Notes: generated from the letters alone by a model not told the origin. A stretch of DNA of 64,000 nt from Vallitalea okinawensis (GCF_002964605.1 NZ_PQDH01000002.1:729090-793089), one strand, 5' to 3'. Counted from the stretch's first letter, positions 46,332 to 56,173 are shown. Translations and numbers: made by a program.

Positions 46332-46360
46332 ATTGTAGCAGACTATAAAAGCAGTGTCAA
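46332..46360 (-). promoter_or_regulatory. Promoter of the purine permease transcript
   Basis: Perfect TTGACA, 17 bases, TACAAT on the minus strand; transcription would start ~25 bases before the aptamer. From 46361 to 46537 I see nothing but AT-rich spacer. Confidence 0.85.
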
Positions 46361-46537
46361 TAAAAATTCGAACATTTTTAAATCATTTTTTTGTAATGTT
46401 CATAAATAATGCTAATTTCAACAAAATACTGTATATAACGTTGGTGTATAGGGCACTTACATATATTTCTTTGTAAGAATATCACATATTTAAACCCGAA
46501 CATTTAGACAACTTGTCCAAAACCAACAATATCCTTC

Positions 46538-47737
46538 TTAGTGCTTTCTTATATGCTCAGTTCCATGAAGAGTAGATGCACGTTTAACAATATTATAACC
46601 GAATTTTTTTCTCAGATCATCTGTTAGTTGATCAACCTTCTTCAACTTAACATCATCTTGCTTTTCTTCTATTAATGAGAATAAACTGGTTTGAGGGCTA
46701 ACGTCTTCAAAATTAGTAACTGTTACCCCTAATAAACGTACAGGTTTTTGCCGCCAACTGTTGGTTAATAATTGATAAGCATTTTTATAAATCGTATCTG
46801 TAACATTAGTACAGTGATCGATTGTGGTGCTTCTAGTGATTACACTGAAGTCATTATATTTTACTTTAATGGATATAGTCTTTCCTTTCAAATCTTTTTT
46901 CCTCAGTCTATAACCTACTGATTCACTTAGAACAAGTAGGCGCTTATAGAGTTCCTCTAGTTGATTAATATCATTAGAAAAGGTCAACTCGTTGCCAACT
47001 GACTTGGCATCATAATAATCTCTACTAACAACTGGACGTTGATCGATACCATTAGAACGCTGATACATCATATCTGAATATTTGCTTCCAAATAGTCTGG
47101 TCAGTTCATCTCTATCATAGGTTGCTAAATCACCTATGGTTTTAACGCCTAAATTTTTAAGCTTTACCGTTGTTTTCTTCCCAATACCATAGAGATCTCC
47201 CACTGGTAAAGGCCACAGCATTTCTTCTACATTTTCAGGATAAATTATAGTAATCCCCATAGGTTTTTTATAGTCTGAAGCCATCTTAGCTAACAGTTTA
47301 TTAGAAGAAATACCTATTGAGCAGCCTAGATCCAACTTATTTTTGATTTCATTTTGTATTTTGTAAGCAACTTCAATAATACTACCATATAAATGTTCTG
47401 TTCCTGTCATATCCAAAAAAGCTTCGTCAATAGATAGTTGTTCTTTTAATGGAGTGTAATCATCAAAGATCTTCATCACCTTTTCAGACATATCACTATA
47501 CAACCCATGAGTTGATTTGAGTAATATAGCCTCAGGGCATAGTTTTAAAGCCTCATGAATGGGCATCGTCGTCTTCACACCAAATGCTTTTGCTTCATAA
47601 CTGGCAGCCAATACGATACCTCGTCTCTTCTCAGGATCACCACCTACAATAACAGGCAGACCTTTTAGTTCAGGTCGTATTACTTGCTCGCATGAAGCAA
47701 AAAAAGAATTCATATCTACATGTAAAATATTTCTCAT
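46538..47737 (-). CDS. dinB: DNA polymerase IV (Y family)
   Basis: 399 residues. ILHVDMNSFFASCEQ with the first metal Asp, YEAKAFGVKTTMP, and LSIDEAFLDMTG with the catalytic Asp-Glu; helix-hairpin region DLYGIGKKTTVKLKNLGVKT; little finger and a C-terminal tail. Error-prone bypass polymerase. The ATG at 47737 is chosen by GGGTGA 5 bases upstream and by family N-termini. A terminator separates it from the upstream sugar transporter genes. Confidence 0.95.
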   Translation of the reverse strand: MRNILHVDMNSFFASCEQVIRPELKGLPVIVGGDPEKRRGIVLAASYEAKAFGVKTTMPIHEALKLCPEAILLKSTHGLYSDMSEKVMKIFDDYTPLKEQLSIDEAFLDMTGTEHLYGSIIEVAYKIQNEIKNKLDLGCSIGISSNKLLAKMASDYKKPMGITIIYPENVEEMLWPLPVGDLYGIGKKTTVKLKNLGVKTIGDLATYDRDELTRLFGSKYSDMMYQRSNGIDQRPVVSRDYYDAKSVGNELTFSNDINQLEELYKRLLVLSESVGYRLRKKDLKGKTISIKVKYNDFSVITRSTTIDHCTNVTDTIYKNAYQLLTNSWRQKPVRLLGVTVTNFEDVSPQTSLFSLIEEKQDDVKLKKVDQLTDDLRKKFGYNIVKRASTLHGTEHIRKH

Positions 47738-47789
47738 GCTCATCACCCAACATACGTTCTCCATTAATTGTATCACTATTAGCAACGTT

Positions 47790-47818
47790 TGAAAAGAAAA
47801 AAGCCGCAAAGCGACTTT
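47790..47818 (-). terminator. Terminator of the second sugar ABC operon
   Basis: aaaagtcgc-ttt-gcggctttt stem followed by ttctttt on the minus strand, just past the permease stop. Confidence 0.8.
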
Positions 47819-47832
47819 TAAAATAGCTAAAC

Positions 47833-48732
47833 CTAACCTTTTATACCTGTAAGAACAACCCCTTCAATGAATTGCTTTTGCCCCATAAAAAAGAACATAA
47901 TAATAGGAAGAGTCATTACCGTTGTAGCAGCCATAAGCAACCCGTATTGAATATCTTTATTAACATTCTGCTGGAACAACCTGAGTGCTAAGGATAATGT
48001 GAATTTACCCGTCGTATTAATATAGATCAATGGTCCCATAAAATCATTCCAGGTACCCATGAAGACAAATATTGCTACAGTTGTCAGCACGGGTTTTATT
48101 AAGGGCAGCATAATTTTCCTATAGATTGTGAAGTAACCTGCCCCATCTACAAGAGCACTATCTTCCATATCTTTAGGTATCGTCATCAGAAACTGCCGAA
48201 TAAGAAAGATAAAAAAAGCTCCACCACCAAACCAAGCCGGCACCCATAAAGGTCTATAAGTATCTATCCAATGTATATGAGAAAAAAAGATATACATTGG
48301 AATCCTCGTTATATCTGCTGGAATCATCATAGTACCTAATAAAACATAAAATAAAAAATTTCTACCCGGCCATTTAAGTCTTGAAAAACTGTAGGCAACT
48401 AATGGCGCTGTTAATAATACACCTGCCAAAACAAGAATAACAACTGTTAATGTATTTTTCAGATATAGAAAGAACTTGAATTGCTCAAACATTTGCACGT
48501 AATTTAACCACCTTACTGGATTAGGTAAGATATCTGGCGGAAACTTATATATTTGTTCAGGCGTTTTGAGAGATGTAGAAATCAGCCATATTAAAGGAAA
48601 CATAAAAAGTATTGACCCTACAACCAGTAAAAGATGAAGAGCTAATTTTTGCATCCTTTTTTTTCTCTCCATTTTAACTCGCCATTTTGTATCGATTGTT
48701 GCTTTATTCAATTTTATTACTCCCTTACTCAT
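47833..48732 (-). CDS. Sugar ABC transporter permease (MalG type)
   Basis: 299 residues. Six helices and the EAA loop DMEDSALVDGAGYFTIYRKIMLP. The N-terminal ~25 residues are basic (KATIDTKWRVKMERKKRMQK). Last gene of the second importer; no glycosidase is linked, so the sugar is unknown. Confidence 0.92.
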   Translation of the reverse strand: MSKGVIKLNKATIDTKWRVKMERKKRMQKLALHLLLVVGSILFMFPLIWLISTSLKTPEQIYKFPPDILPNPVRWLNYVQMFEQFKFFLYLKNTLTVVILVLAGVLLTAPLVAYSFSRLKWPGRNFLFYVLLGTMMIPADITRIPMYIFFSHIHWIDTYRPLWVPAWFGGGAFFIFLIRQFLMTIPKDMEDSALVDGAGYFTIYRKIMLPLIKPVLTTVAIFVFMGTWNDFMGPLIYINTTGKFTLSLALRLFQQNVNKDIQYGLLMAATTVMTLPIIMFFFMGQKQFIEGVVLTGIKG

Positions 48733-48757
48733 CTTATCACCTCTTTATCTTAATTCA

Positions 48758-49651
48758 TCAGCTATAATGTACCCATTTTTTCGAAAGAGTAAAGTTAATC
48801 ACAGTAAAAAACATGATAATTATAAACAGTACCCAAGCTAACGCACATGCATAACCCATCTTCCAATGCTTAAACGCACTATAGAACAGATGCAGATAAT
48901 AGAACAATGTGGAATCGTTAGGTCCTCCACCCGTCATGACATAAGCCTGCGTAAATATCTGGAATGATCCTATTATACCCATTATTAATTGGAAGAAGAT
49001 TGTGGGTGTTAATAACGGAAGAGTAATGTATAAAAATTTCTTTATGGAGCTAGCCCCATCCAGTTCAGCACTTTCATAATACATTCTAGGAATATTTTTT
49101 AAACCAGCAAGGTAAATAATCATTCCTCCGCCAGCACCCCATAGTGACATGATAATTATGGAATTCTTTGCAAAACCAGGGTCTGATAACCAACCTGGTG
49201 CTGCAATACCAAAGAATTCTACAAAGTTAGTTAATATACCATATTGCTGGTGAAACATCCATTTCCACAAGATAGTGCCTGCTACTATTGGAACAATGGA
49301 AGGCATATAGAATAAGGTTCGATAGGCTGCTATTCCTTTAATATCTTTATTGAGCATAAGAGCTATGCCTAGTCCCACAAATATGCTCAAAGGAACTTGA
49401 AAAATAACATAGTAAGCCGTATTATAAAGGGATTTATAAAAGAGAGGATCTTTCGTAAACATGTGTCGGTAATTATCTATACCAATCCAATTAGGTTCTT
49501 CCAAAATGTTGTAATCCATAAAACTGAATCTTATAGCTTCCGTTATAGGAAATAATGTAAATATAATAAATCCTAAAATCCATGGAGCAGCAAATAGTAG
49601 TCCGAATACCTTTTGCTGGGTGCTTATCTTTAAATGCCCTGTCTTCAACAT
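48758..49651 (-). CDS. Sugar ABC transporter permease (MalF type)
   Basis: 297 residues, six helices, EAA loop YYESAELDGASSIKKFLYITLP. It follows the binding-protein gene after an internal hairpin and precedes the MalG-type gene by 25 bases. Confidence 0.92.
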   Translation of the reverse strand: MLKTGHLKISTQQKVFGLLFAAPWILGFIIFTLFPITEAIRFSFMDYNILEEPNWIGIDNYRHMFTKDPLFYKSLYNTAYYVIFQVPLSIFVGLGIALMLNKDIKGIAAYRTLFYMPSIVPIVAGTILWKWMFHQQYGILTNFVEFFGIAAPGWLSDPGFAKNSIIIMSLWGAGGGMIIYLAGLKNIPRMYYESAELDGASSIKKFLYITLPLLTPTIFFQLIMGIIGSFQIFTQAYVMTGGGPNDSTLFYYLHLFYSAFKHWKMGYACALAWVLFIIIMFFTVINFTLSKKWVHYS

Positions 49652-49689
49652 TATTTCACTACCTTTCTCATTGATTTTAATAGGATAAA

Positions 49690-49730
49690 AGCCCCCTACT
49701 TCAGTTTAGTTGGTGTATTCGTAGGGGGCT
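49690..49730 (-). terminator. Intra-operon hairpin after the binding-protein gene
   Basis: agccccctac / gtagggggct perfect 10-bp stem followed by tttta on the minus strand, between binding-protein and permease genes. It probably acts as a partial terminator or mRNA-stabilising end that gives more binding protein than permease. Confidence 0.75.
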
Positions 49731-49747
49731 CTTATTAATATTTATAC

Positions 49748-51175
49748 TTATTTATTATCATAATCAGACCAGAACTTATCTAATTCTGTTTGAACAACCT
49801 CATTCCCAGCGTCTAGCGCCTCTTGAGCAGTTAATTCTTTATATATAGCCTTATCAATTGCTCTCTCATGCTCAGTCCATAGGATACCACCAACAGGAGA
49901 AACAGGACGATGTAATGCAACTGATTTTGCATCAAATGCTACTTGGAATGCATCTTTAAGGGCAGGATTATCTAAACCTTCAACATATTTTTCAAACAAT
50001 TTCTCTGCCGTTGGCTTATGTGCCGCCAAAGAAGGTATATAGTACTGGCTACCTTGTTCTTCCTTATTATATTTTGCTGAGGCTTCGGCTTGAATTAACA
50101 TACCATCAGTCGTTACATATTTGATTGCCTCAAAACCTTCTTTTGCATGTTTAGCATTTTTAGGAATGCAATAGGACCACCCACCTGCCCATGTTATTGG
50201 ATCTGTATTTTCATCAGGTGTTGGAGCTATGGCACATGCAAAGTCTAGATCTGGCTTATATCGAGCAATACTTCCAATAGTCCAGTTTCCATCAATTTTC
50301 ATTCCAACTATTCCATTAATAAATGGATCATCTGCACCACCTTGTAGGTCTTGTTTGAATGTATTAATTTTTTCTGCACCACCTCCAAGATCATAACCTT
50401 CTACCATAAATTCTAAGGCTTCTACGATCTCAGGTTGGTTAAGCATCGCAGTTCTACCATCATCACTTAAGAATTGCCCCCCATTTTGAAAACCATATAA
50501 ATATAGCCAACTGTTTCCGTAATTTGGTATGAATCCGATTTTTTCGATCTTACCATCTGCATCAAATGCTGTTAGTTTTTTAGAATATTCTAATAATTCA
50601 TCCCATGTTTTTGGTGGCTTTTCTGGATCTAGTCCAGCATTTCTAAAAGCCTCTTTATTCCAATAGAGAATTCTTGTATCAGTACCTGTTGGAAGCGCCC
50701 ATACTTTGCTATCAAATGTAACTTCATCAACAGTATAACCTTCATACTCATTTATATCAAAATCAGACTGATCCATATAAGGATCTAAAGGACTAAGTGC
50801 ACCACGTGAAGCAAACTGAGAAACCATAAAACGATCTAGTACAGCAACATCAGGTGGATTTCCAGCTGCAATAGCAGCAAGTAGTTTGGTTACATCCTGT
50901 GTTGAATAATTATTTCCTTCAGTACCAGGTGTTGATTGAGCATCAATCTCTAAGTTAGGGTAAGCTTCATGAAATGCCTCAATCATCTCTTTGTTACCAG
51001 ATCCTATTTGTTCTGGATTTAGCCCCCAGAAAACAATTTTTGTAGGCTCCCCATCATCATTACTCTTTTCTTCATTTGTTTTAGACACTGATTCTTCACT
51101 ACTATCATCACTAGAGCATGCACCAATACTTAACAGCATCATGAAAATTAAGATTATGGCTAGTAGTTTCTTCAT
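49748..51175 (-). CDS. Sugar ABC transporter substrate-binding lipoprotein
   Basis: 475 residues. Lipoprotein signal LLAIILIFMMLLSIGAC with lipobox SIGAC, then a Ser/Glu-rich linker. Family core: IVFWGLNPEQIGSGN, IAAGNPPDVAVLDRFMV and GIVGMKIDGNWTIGSI. First gene of the second importer, under a clear promoter and downstream of an AraC gene on the same strand. Ligand unknown. Confidence 0.92.
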   Translation of the reverse strand: MKKLLAIILIFMMLLSIGACSSDDSSEESVSKTNEEKSNDDGEPTKIVFWGLNPEQIGSGNKEMIEAFHEAYPNLEIDAQSTPGTEGNNYSTQDVTKLLAAIAAGNPPDVAVLDRFMVSQFASRGALSPLDPYMDQSDFDINEYEGYTVDEVTFDSKVWALPTGTDTRILYWNKEAFRNAGLDPEKPPKTWDELLEYSKKLTAFDADGKIEKIGFIPNYGNSWLYLYGFQNGGQFLSDDGRTAMLNQPEIVEALEFMVEGYDLGGGAEKINTFKQDLQGGADDPFINGIVGMKIDGNWTIGSIARYKPDLDFACAIAPTPDENTDPITWAGGWSYCIPKNAKHAKEGFEAIKYVTTDGMLIQAEASAKYNKEEQGSQYYIPSLAAHKPTAEKLFEKYVEGLDNPALKDAFQVAFDAKSVALHRPVSPVGGILWTEHERAIDKAIYKELTAQEALDAGNEVVQTELDKFWSDYDNK

Positions 51176-51212
51176 AAAAATCCCCCTTTTAATTTTTTAG
51201 ACACGCAATCAA

Positions 51213-51258
51213 AAATATACAAAATCACTTAGTTATTTTCAAGTATTTTTGTATATTT
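51213..51258. promoter_or_regulatory. 12-bp inverted repeat at the start of the second ABC transcript
   Basis: aaatatacaaaa (51213-51224) and ttttgtatattt (51247-51258) are perfect complements with a 22-base gap, directly after the -10 box. Either an operator or a leader hairpin. Confidence 0.5.
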
Positions 51259-51287
51259 ATTATATGATTTTACCATTTATATTGAAA
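51259..51287 (-). promoter_or_regulatory. Promoter of the second sugar ABC operon
   Basis: Minus strand TTTCAA, 17 bases, TATAAT. Confidence 0.6.
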
Positions 51288-51323
51288 TACTTTTAAAAGA
51301 CAGCTTTTTAAGTTTTTTGGACT

Positions 51324-52268
51324 TTACAATATTTTCCTTATATTTCGTCTATAAAGAGATGGGGAAAAACTCTCGTATTTTTTGAAAAATTCTGTAAAAT
51401 AATATTGACTTGAAAAACCTAATAAATCAGTAATGTTCTTAATAGAGTAATTTGTTTCTTTTAAAAGTTCTTTTGCTCTTTCCAGCCTAACTTTGCAAAT
51501 TAGTTCTTTTGTAGACATCCCCCTTTTCTCCCTAACAATTCGACAAATCTGTTTTTCACTTAAATACAAATGTGTAGCTATATCTTTTGTAGATTTAATA
51601 GAACTTATGTTATCTCTTATGTAAACTTCAATGTTTTTATAACGTTCATCGTTCTTTCTAATTTTTTTAGGGATACTATAATGAATCTCCCTATCTAGAT
51701 GATATTTTTCATTAATGGTACGAGTTGTCTTAATGAGTATCTGTATAACAGTACTTTTAATCGCATTATAATAGCCAATTTCTTGATCCATGGACTCCTT
51801 TAGACACGATTGAAAAAGACCAATAATATTTTTTGTATCATTATAAGCTTCACTTTTAGAATTCTTTAAAATGGTTACCATATTAAATTCTTCGGAAGCA
51901 TTAATTTCAAGTTCTTCTATACTACAATTGAGACAATATTCCACGTATATATCATCAAGATTTTCTTGAAGATGATAAGTTTCTGGTGGTGTCACATAAA
52001 ACTGACCTGCTTTTACAACAAAAACCCCTTCATCAGTCGTTACTTTACTAGCACCTTGGGCGACTAAATGGAATTCATAACTGGAATGTTTATGTCTGTC
52101 AATTTTCCACTTTTCCTCTCGATACATTACTCTAAACCAAAGTATGTCAATATGAATATTACCTAAGTTAAAGATGAGATCAAGAGAGGTCAGCTTTTGT
52201 GAAGCCTCATTGATTTCTTCATCGGTCCATAGATTATTGCATATCCAACTCTTTAAAGTACTTTTCAT
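51324..52268 (-). CDS. AraC family regulator of the second importer
   Basis: 314 residues. Cupin part (SSYEFHLVAQGASKVTTDEG, VVKAGQFYVTPPETYHL) and C-terminal helix-turn-helix pair (TKDIATHLYLSEKQICRIV and SIKNITDLLGFSSQYYFTEFF). The ATG at 52268 follows GGGGAG by 5 bases. It lies just upstream of the importer on the same strand, so it is its likely regulator. Confidence 0.9.
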   Translation of the reverse strand: MKSTLKSWICNNLWTDEEINEASQKLTSLDLIFNLGNIHIDILWFRVMYREEKWKIDRHKHSSYEFHLVAQGASKVTTDEGVFVVKAGQFYVTPPETYHLQENLDDIYVEYCLNCSIEELEINASEEFNMVTILKNSKSEAYNDTKNIIGLFQSCLKESMDQEIGYYNAIKSTVIQILIKTTRTINEKYHLDREIHYSIPKKIRKNDERYKNIEVYIRDNISSIKSTKDIATHLYLSEKQICRIVREKRGMSTKELICKVRLERAKELLKETNYSIKNITDLLGFSSQYYFTEFFKKYESFSPSLYRRNIRKIL

Positions 52269-52444
52269 AATACTCCCCCTCATATCATTTGTAGAATACA
52301 TTCATGGTTCTTATAATCATTATATCAATTCTATTCTTACAATAAAAGTAAATATAATAATATTTTTACAAACATTTAACTATATAATGATATGCTCACA
52401 TATAGAACAAGTACAAGGTCAAGTTAAAGTACTTCTTATACTAT

Positions 52445-52472
52445 AAAAAGAAAGCGCAAAGCGCTTTCTTTC
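52445..52472 (-). terminator. Terminator of trxB
   Basis: aaagaaagcgc-ttt-gcgctttcttt stem continuing into T on the minus strand. It sits at the trxB stop codon. Confidence 0.85.
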
Positions 52473-53404
52473 TAAAAGTTTTCTATCATATGATGTTCTG
52501 CTGCATAAACAGCTGTAGCTCCATCAGATGCGGCTGTAATGACCTGTCTTAGCAATTTTTTTCTTACATCACCAACTGCGAAGACTCCTGGAACACTTGT
52601 TTCGCATCCTTCATTGGTCACTACATAACCACCTTCATCAGTAATGACTTTATCTTTTAATAAATCAGAGTTGGGAATGGTACCAACTGCTATAAAAACA
52701 CCATCTACTTCAATACTAGAATCTTCATCCGTCTTCTTATTGTGTAGATTGATGCTCTTAACAACATCATCGCCTTTAATTTCTTCCAATACAGTATCCC
52801 ATATAATTTCAACACCTTCTGTTTCAAATAGTTTGTGTTGAAGTACTTTAACTGCACGAAGTTCATCTCTACGATGAATTAAGTATACTTTTTTGCAAAA
52901 ACGAGCTAAATAGATAGCATCCTCAACAGCCACATCTCCACCACCAACAACAGCTACTACTTTATCTCTAAAGAAGGCTCCGTCACAGGTTGCGCAGTAA
53001 GATACACCTCTACCTTTGAATTCTTGCTCTCCTTTAACACCTAGCTCTCTCCATTGTGCACCTGTTGAGACTACAACAGTCTTACCATAGTAAGTATTAC
53101 TAGGTGTTACAACTTTCTTTACTTTATCTGTTAGATCTAAATCTATTACTTCATCAAAAACAGAAGCCATATCATATTTCATGGCATGCTCTTGTATTTT
53201 CATAGCTAATTCAGGTCCTGTTGTATCAGGAATTCCTGGGTAATTATCGACCTCATAAGTATTGAGAACCTGACCTCCAGGCATACCCTTATCAATCATT
53301 ATCGCATCAAGCTTTGCACGAGATGCGTAGATAGCAGCAGTTAAGCCTGCTGGTCCTGAGCCAACAATAATCATATCATGAATTTTTTCAACAGTATTTG
53401 CCAT
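52472..53404 (-). CDS. trxB: Thioredoxin-disulfide reductase
   Basis: 310 residues. FAD site IIVGSGPAGLTAAIYASRA, redox pair CATC in SYCATCDGAFF (~residue 136), NADPH site VVGGGDVAVEDAIYLA, and the C-terminal FAD segment GVFAVGDVRKKLLRQVITAA. It transfers electrons from NADPH to thioredoxin. The second of two adjacent ATGs has the better spacing to AGGAGG. Confidence 0.97.
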   Translation of the reverse strand: MANTVEKIHDMIIVGSGPAGLTAAIYASRAKLDAIMIDKGMPGGQVLNTYEVDNYPGIPDTTGPELAMKIQEHAMKYDMASVFDEVIDLDLTDKVKKVVTPSNTYYGKTVVVSTGAQWRELGVKGEQEFKGRGVSYCATCDGAFFRDKVVAVVGGGDVAVEDAIYLARFCKKVYLIHRRDELRAVKVLQHKLFETEGVEIIWDTVLEEIKGDDVVKSINLHNKKTDEDSSIEVDGVFIAVGTIPNSDLLKDKVITDEGGYVVTNEGCETSVPGVFAVGDVRKKLLRQVITAASDGATAVYAAEHHMIENF

Positions 53405-53509
53405 CATCTGCCTCCTTATTTATAATTAATAATTATTCTCTTATAATATTCTCTTTACATATTATACTCTCATTTATTATAGAAATCCAGTATAAATATT
53501 ACATTACAA

Positions 53510-53537
53510 TATTATAATATACTCATATTATAATATT
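53510..53537. promoter_or_regulatory. Palindrome overlapping the trxB -10 box
   Basis: aatattataat / attataatatt, 11-bp perfect arms with a 6-base gap; the right arm contains the -10. Looks like an operator but is AT-only, so chance is possible. Confidence 0.35.
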
Positions 53538-53555
53538 TGTTACCTAAAATTTCAA
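53527..53555 (-). promoter_or_regulatory. Promoter of trxB
   Basis: Minus strand TTGAAA, 17 bases, TATAAT; leader about 115 bases. Confidence 0.6.
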
Positions 53556-53605
53556 CCCTTACAGCATTCTTTATTATTCCCAAGTTATGAAAAAGAATGA
53601 GTATA

Positions 53606-53640
53606 GCAAAAGGTACGTCCCTTATATAATGGACGTACCA
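53606..53640 (-). terminator. Terminator of the mannoside operon
   Basis: ggtacgtcc / ggacgtacc stem with a 10-base loop, then tttt on the minus strand, just past the GH125 stop. Confidence 0.75.
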
Positions 53641-53645
53641 ACATT

Positions 53646-54932
53646 TTATCCTACATTTAACCCACAATAATCTAATACTAATTCACAGTACATGGCATTA
53701 GCCCATGAAAACCACGCTCTTGTAAACTGATTAGGATCATCTACATGAAATCCTTCATGCATTCTATCTGTACCAGCATCTGTTTTTTCCATTAACTTAA
53801 TAATTCTCAGTTTCTCATCTTGAGATTCTGCTGTTAACCCTTCAATGGCTAGAGATATATGCCAAATGAAATTCTCAGGTGTATGAGGACTACCAATACC
53901 TTCAGCAACTTTACCTTTATAAAAATAAGGATTATCTTCGCTCAATAAAAACTTTCTAGTATTTAAATAAATAGGATCATCGCATTTGCAATAGTCTAAA
54001 TAAGGAATCGATAGCAAACTAGGCACATTAGCATCATCCATTAAGTTATAATTCCCCATCCCATCAGTCTCATATGCATATATTTCTCCGTATTTTTCAT
54101 GTGAAATGATAGCATGCTTTTTAATTCCTGAATCAATCTCATTCTTTAAAATTTCTGCTCTTTTAGCTATTTGATCATCGTTCAGTATTTTATCAGCTAT
54201 CTCTATGATATATCCTAAGACCACTACTGCGAAAATATTGGAAGGTATTAAATATCCGTATTGGCAAGCATCATCACTTGGTCTAAATCCTGACCAAGTC
54301 ATACCTGTTCTTTTTACCGGTTCTCCTAGCCCATTTCGTGATAATGTGTCAGTAGGTGGACAATTTTTTCTTTGGAAACTATATTTAGAATTTTTCTCAT
54401 GATCTTGCTCATCTTCCCATACCTTTAGTATACTGTGTATGGCTTTTTTAAATGTGTCATCAAAAAAACTTGTTCTTCCAGTTACTTTCCATAGCAAGTA
54501 GGCTAACTGTATCGGATAACATAATGAATCTATTTCATATTTCCTTTCCCAGAGCCAATCGTTCATTTCTGTTAAATCGTCATCCCATCTCTTCCCATTA
54601 GCTGTTTCATTAAATGCATTGGCATAAGGATCAATGACTATGTACTGCAACTGTTTTTTTACGACCCCTTCTATGATATCAGCCATCTCTTCATTTTCTT
54701 TAGCTATTGTTAAATAGGGGCGAACTTGAGCTGCTGAATCACGAAGCCACATAGCAGGAATATCTCCAGTAATGATATAGGTTGTGCTATCCTTCTGTCT
54801 TCTTATGGTTGTTTTTAATGTATTCCAATAACATCTTTCAAATATTCTTATAAGTTTTTCTTCACCTTCTAGTTTCTCCGCGACTTGGTTGATCACTTTT
54901 TCCATAGAGGATGAAATATCGCGATTTGACAT
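53646..54932 (-). CDS. Glycoside hydrolase family 125 (exo-alpha-1,6-mannosidase)
   Basis: 428 residues, full length for GH125. Family marks: TGDIPAMWLRDSAAQVRPYL near residue 60, GMTWSGFRPSDDACQYGYLIP, and MHEGFHVDDPNQFTRAWFSW near the end with likely catalytic acids. GH125 enzymes release non-reducing-end alpha-1,6-mannose with inversion. No signal peptide: it acts on imported oligosaccharides. It follows GH130 by 28 bases. Confidence 0.92.
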   Translation of the reverse strand: MSNRDISSSMEKVINQVAEKLEGEEKLIRIFERCYWNTLKTTIRRQKDSTTYIITGDIPAMWLRDSAAQVRPYLTIAKENEEMADIIEGVVKKQLQYIVIDPYANAFNETANGKRWDDDLTEMNDWLWERKYEIDSLCYPIQLAYLLWKVTGRTSFFDDTFKKAIHSILKVWEDEQDHEKNSKYSFQRKNCPPTDTLSRNGLGEPVKRTGMTWSGFRPSDDACQYGYLIPSNIFAVVVLGYIIEIADKILNDDQIAKRAEILKNEIDSGIKKHAIISHEKYGEIYAYETDGMGNYNLMDDANVPSLLSIPYLDYCKCDDPIYLNTRKFLLSEDNPYFYKGKVAEGIGSPHTPENFIWHISLAIEGLTAESQDEKLRIIKLMEKTDAGTDRMHEGFHVDDPNQFTRAWFSWANAMYCELVLDYCGLNVG

Positions 54933-54960
54933 ACTGAATCCCTCTTTCCAAGTACATATC

Positions 54961-55947
54961 TTACAATCTAGAATTATTCTTTATAAAATCGATTAGTTCA
55001 TCAACTTGGGCATAAGCCAAACATGTCACAGTATCAGCACCACCATAATATATAGCTATACGACCTGTTTCAGCATCTGCTAGAGCTGCACAAGGGAATA
55101 CAACATTTGGAACATCACCAACACACTCATACATCTTTTGTGGTGATAATAAATAGGGTTCTGTTCTCGCAATCACTTTCCATGGTTCATCCAAATCTAA
55201 CAAGGCTGCACCAAAATGATACACATAACCGTTACATGATGTTAAGACACCATGATAAAATAGAAGCCATCCTTCTTTTGTTTCAATAGGAACCGGTCCC
55301 GCTCCAATTTTCGTACTTTGCCAAGAACCTCTTGTTCCCATGACATGTCGATGTTTTCCCCAATACTCCATGTCTTTACTAAAGCTGACAAATATATCGC
55401 CGAAAGACGTGTGCCCAGTATCACTTGGTCGGCTTAACATAGCAAACTTTCCATCGATTTTCCTAGGAAACAAGACACCGTTTCTGTTGTATGGTAAAAA
55501 AGCATTCTCAATCTGATGAAATTCTTTGAAATCATAAGTATAGGCCATACCAATGGTTGGGCCATGATAACCATTACACCATGTTACATAATAGCGATCT
55601 TCTATCCAACACACACGTGGATCATAAGCATATTCAAAGTTACCTATCTCATCATCTTCACTTACAAATTGGATAGGTTGCTCATCAATATCCCACTGAA
55701 TTCCATCCTTACTGAATCCTGCATGAATTCTCATTTCACGCCTTTTATCATCACATCGGAAAACTCCAGCAAATCCATCCTTATAAGGAACAACTGCGCT
55801 ATTAAATATACTATTGGAATTCGGTAATAAATCTCTAGGAATAATAGGATTCTTTTCAGAACGCCATACAACATCCTTGCAACCTTCAGGTCTACTTTCC
55901 CAAGGGATATTTTTAAGTGTCTCTCCTAAAATAGTTCTTTTAAGCAT
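54961..55947 (-). CDS. Glycoside hydrolase family 130 (mannoside phosphorylase)
   Basis: 328 residues, a five-bladed propeller enzyme. [22 protein letters not shown] is the GH130 hallmark; also [22 protein letters not shown] with the likely catalytic Asp, [21 protein letters not shown], and [16 protein letters not shown]130 enzymes phosphorolyse beta-mannosides to mannose-1-phosphate, or hydrolyse some of them; the linkage is not decidable here. The ATG at 55947 follows AAAGGAG by 8 bases. Confidence 0.92.
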   Translation of the reverse strand: MLKRTILGETLKNIPWESRPEGCKDVVWRSEKNPIIPRDLLPNSNSIFNSAVVPYKDGFAGVFRCDDKRREMRIHAGFSKDGIQWDIDEQPIQFVSEDDEIGNFEYAYDPRVCWIEDRYYVTWCNGYHGPTIGMAYTYDFKEFHQIENAFLPYNRNGVLFPRKIDGKFAMLSRPSDTGHTSFGDIFVSFSKDMEYWGKHRHVMGTRGSWQSTKIGAGPVPIETKEGWLLFYHGVLTSCNGYVYHFGAALLDLDEPWKVIARTEPYLLSPQKMYECVGDVPNVVFPCAALADAETGRIAIYYGGADTVTCLAYAQVDELIDFIKNNSRL

Positions 55948-55999
55948 ATAAAGTACTCCTTTTATACAATAATTATCATCATTAAACATAAGTTATCTA

Positions 56000-56064
56000 A
56001 CAAAAAAAGCAATACGCACAGTTTCCTACACTAAAATCTTAGGTTACCTATAGACCTATTGCTT
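56000..56064 (-). terminator. Hairpin before GH130 containing repeat copy D
   Basis: aagcaata / tattgctt closes a 42-base loop and is followed by seven T on the minus strand. The loop holds gcacagtttcctacacta, a diverged match to the interspersed repeat. Confidence 0.5.
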
Positions 56065-56127
56065 ATTCATAATACGTTTCAATATATTATTTTTTAGTAC
56101 AAGTTCATTAATTACCTATTAAGGATT

Positions 56128-56173
56128 AAAAGAATAGAATATCCTCCTCAAGAGCAAATACTCTTATTCTTTT
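56128..56173 (-). terminator. Hairpin after the third binding-protein gene
   Basis: Outer aaaagaat / attctttt, inner aagag / ctctt, followed by taatcc. With the hairpin at 56000 it fills the 305-base gap between the binding protein and GH130, so the enzymes are probably expressed below the binding protein. Confidence 0.5.

Noticed and set aside
53510-53537. PerR box at trxB
   Set aside because: ATTATAAT words are present, but the spacing does not match the 7-1-7 PerR/Fur pattern.
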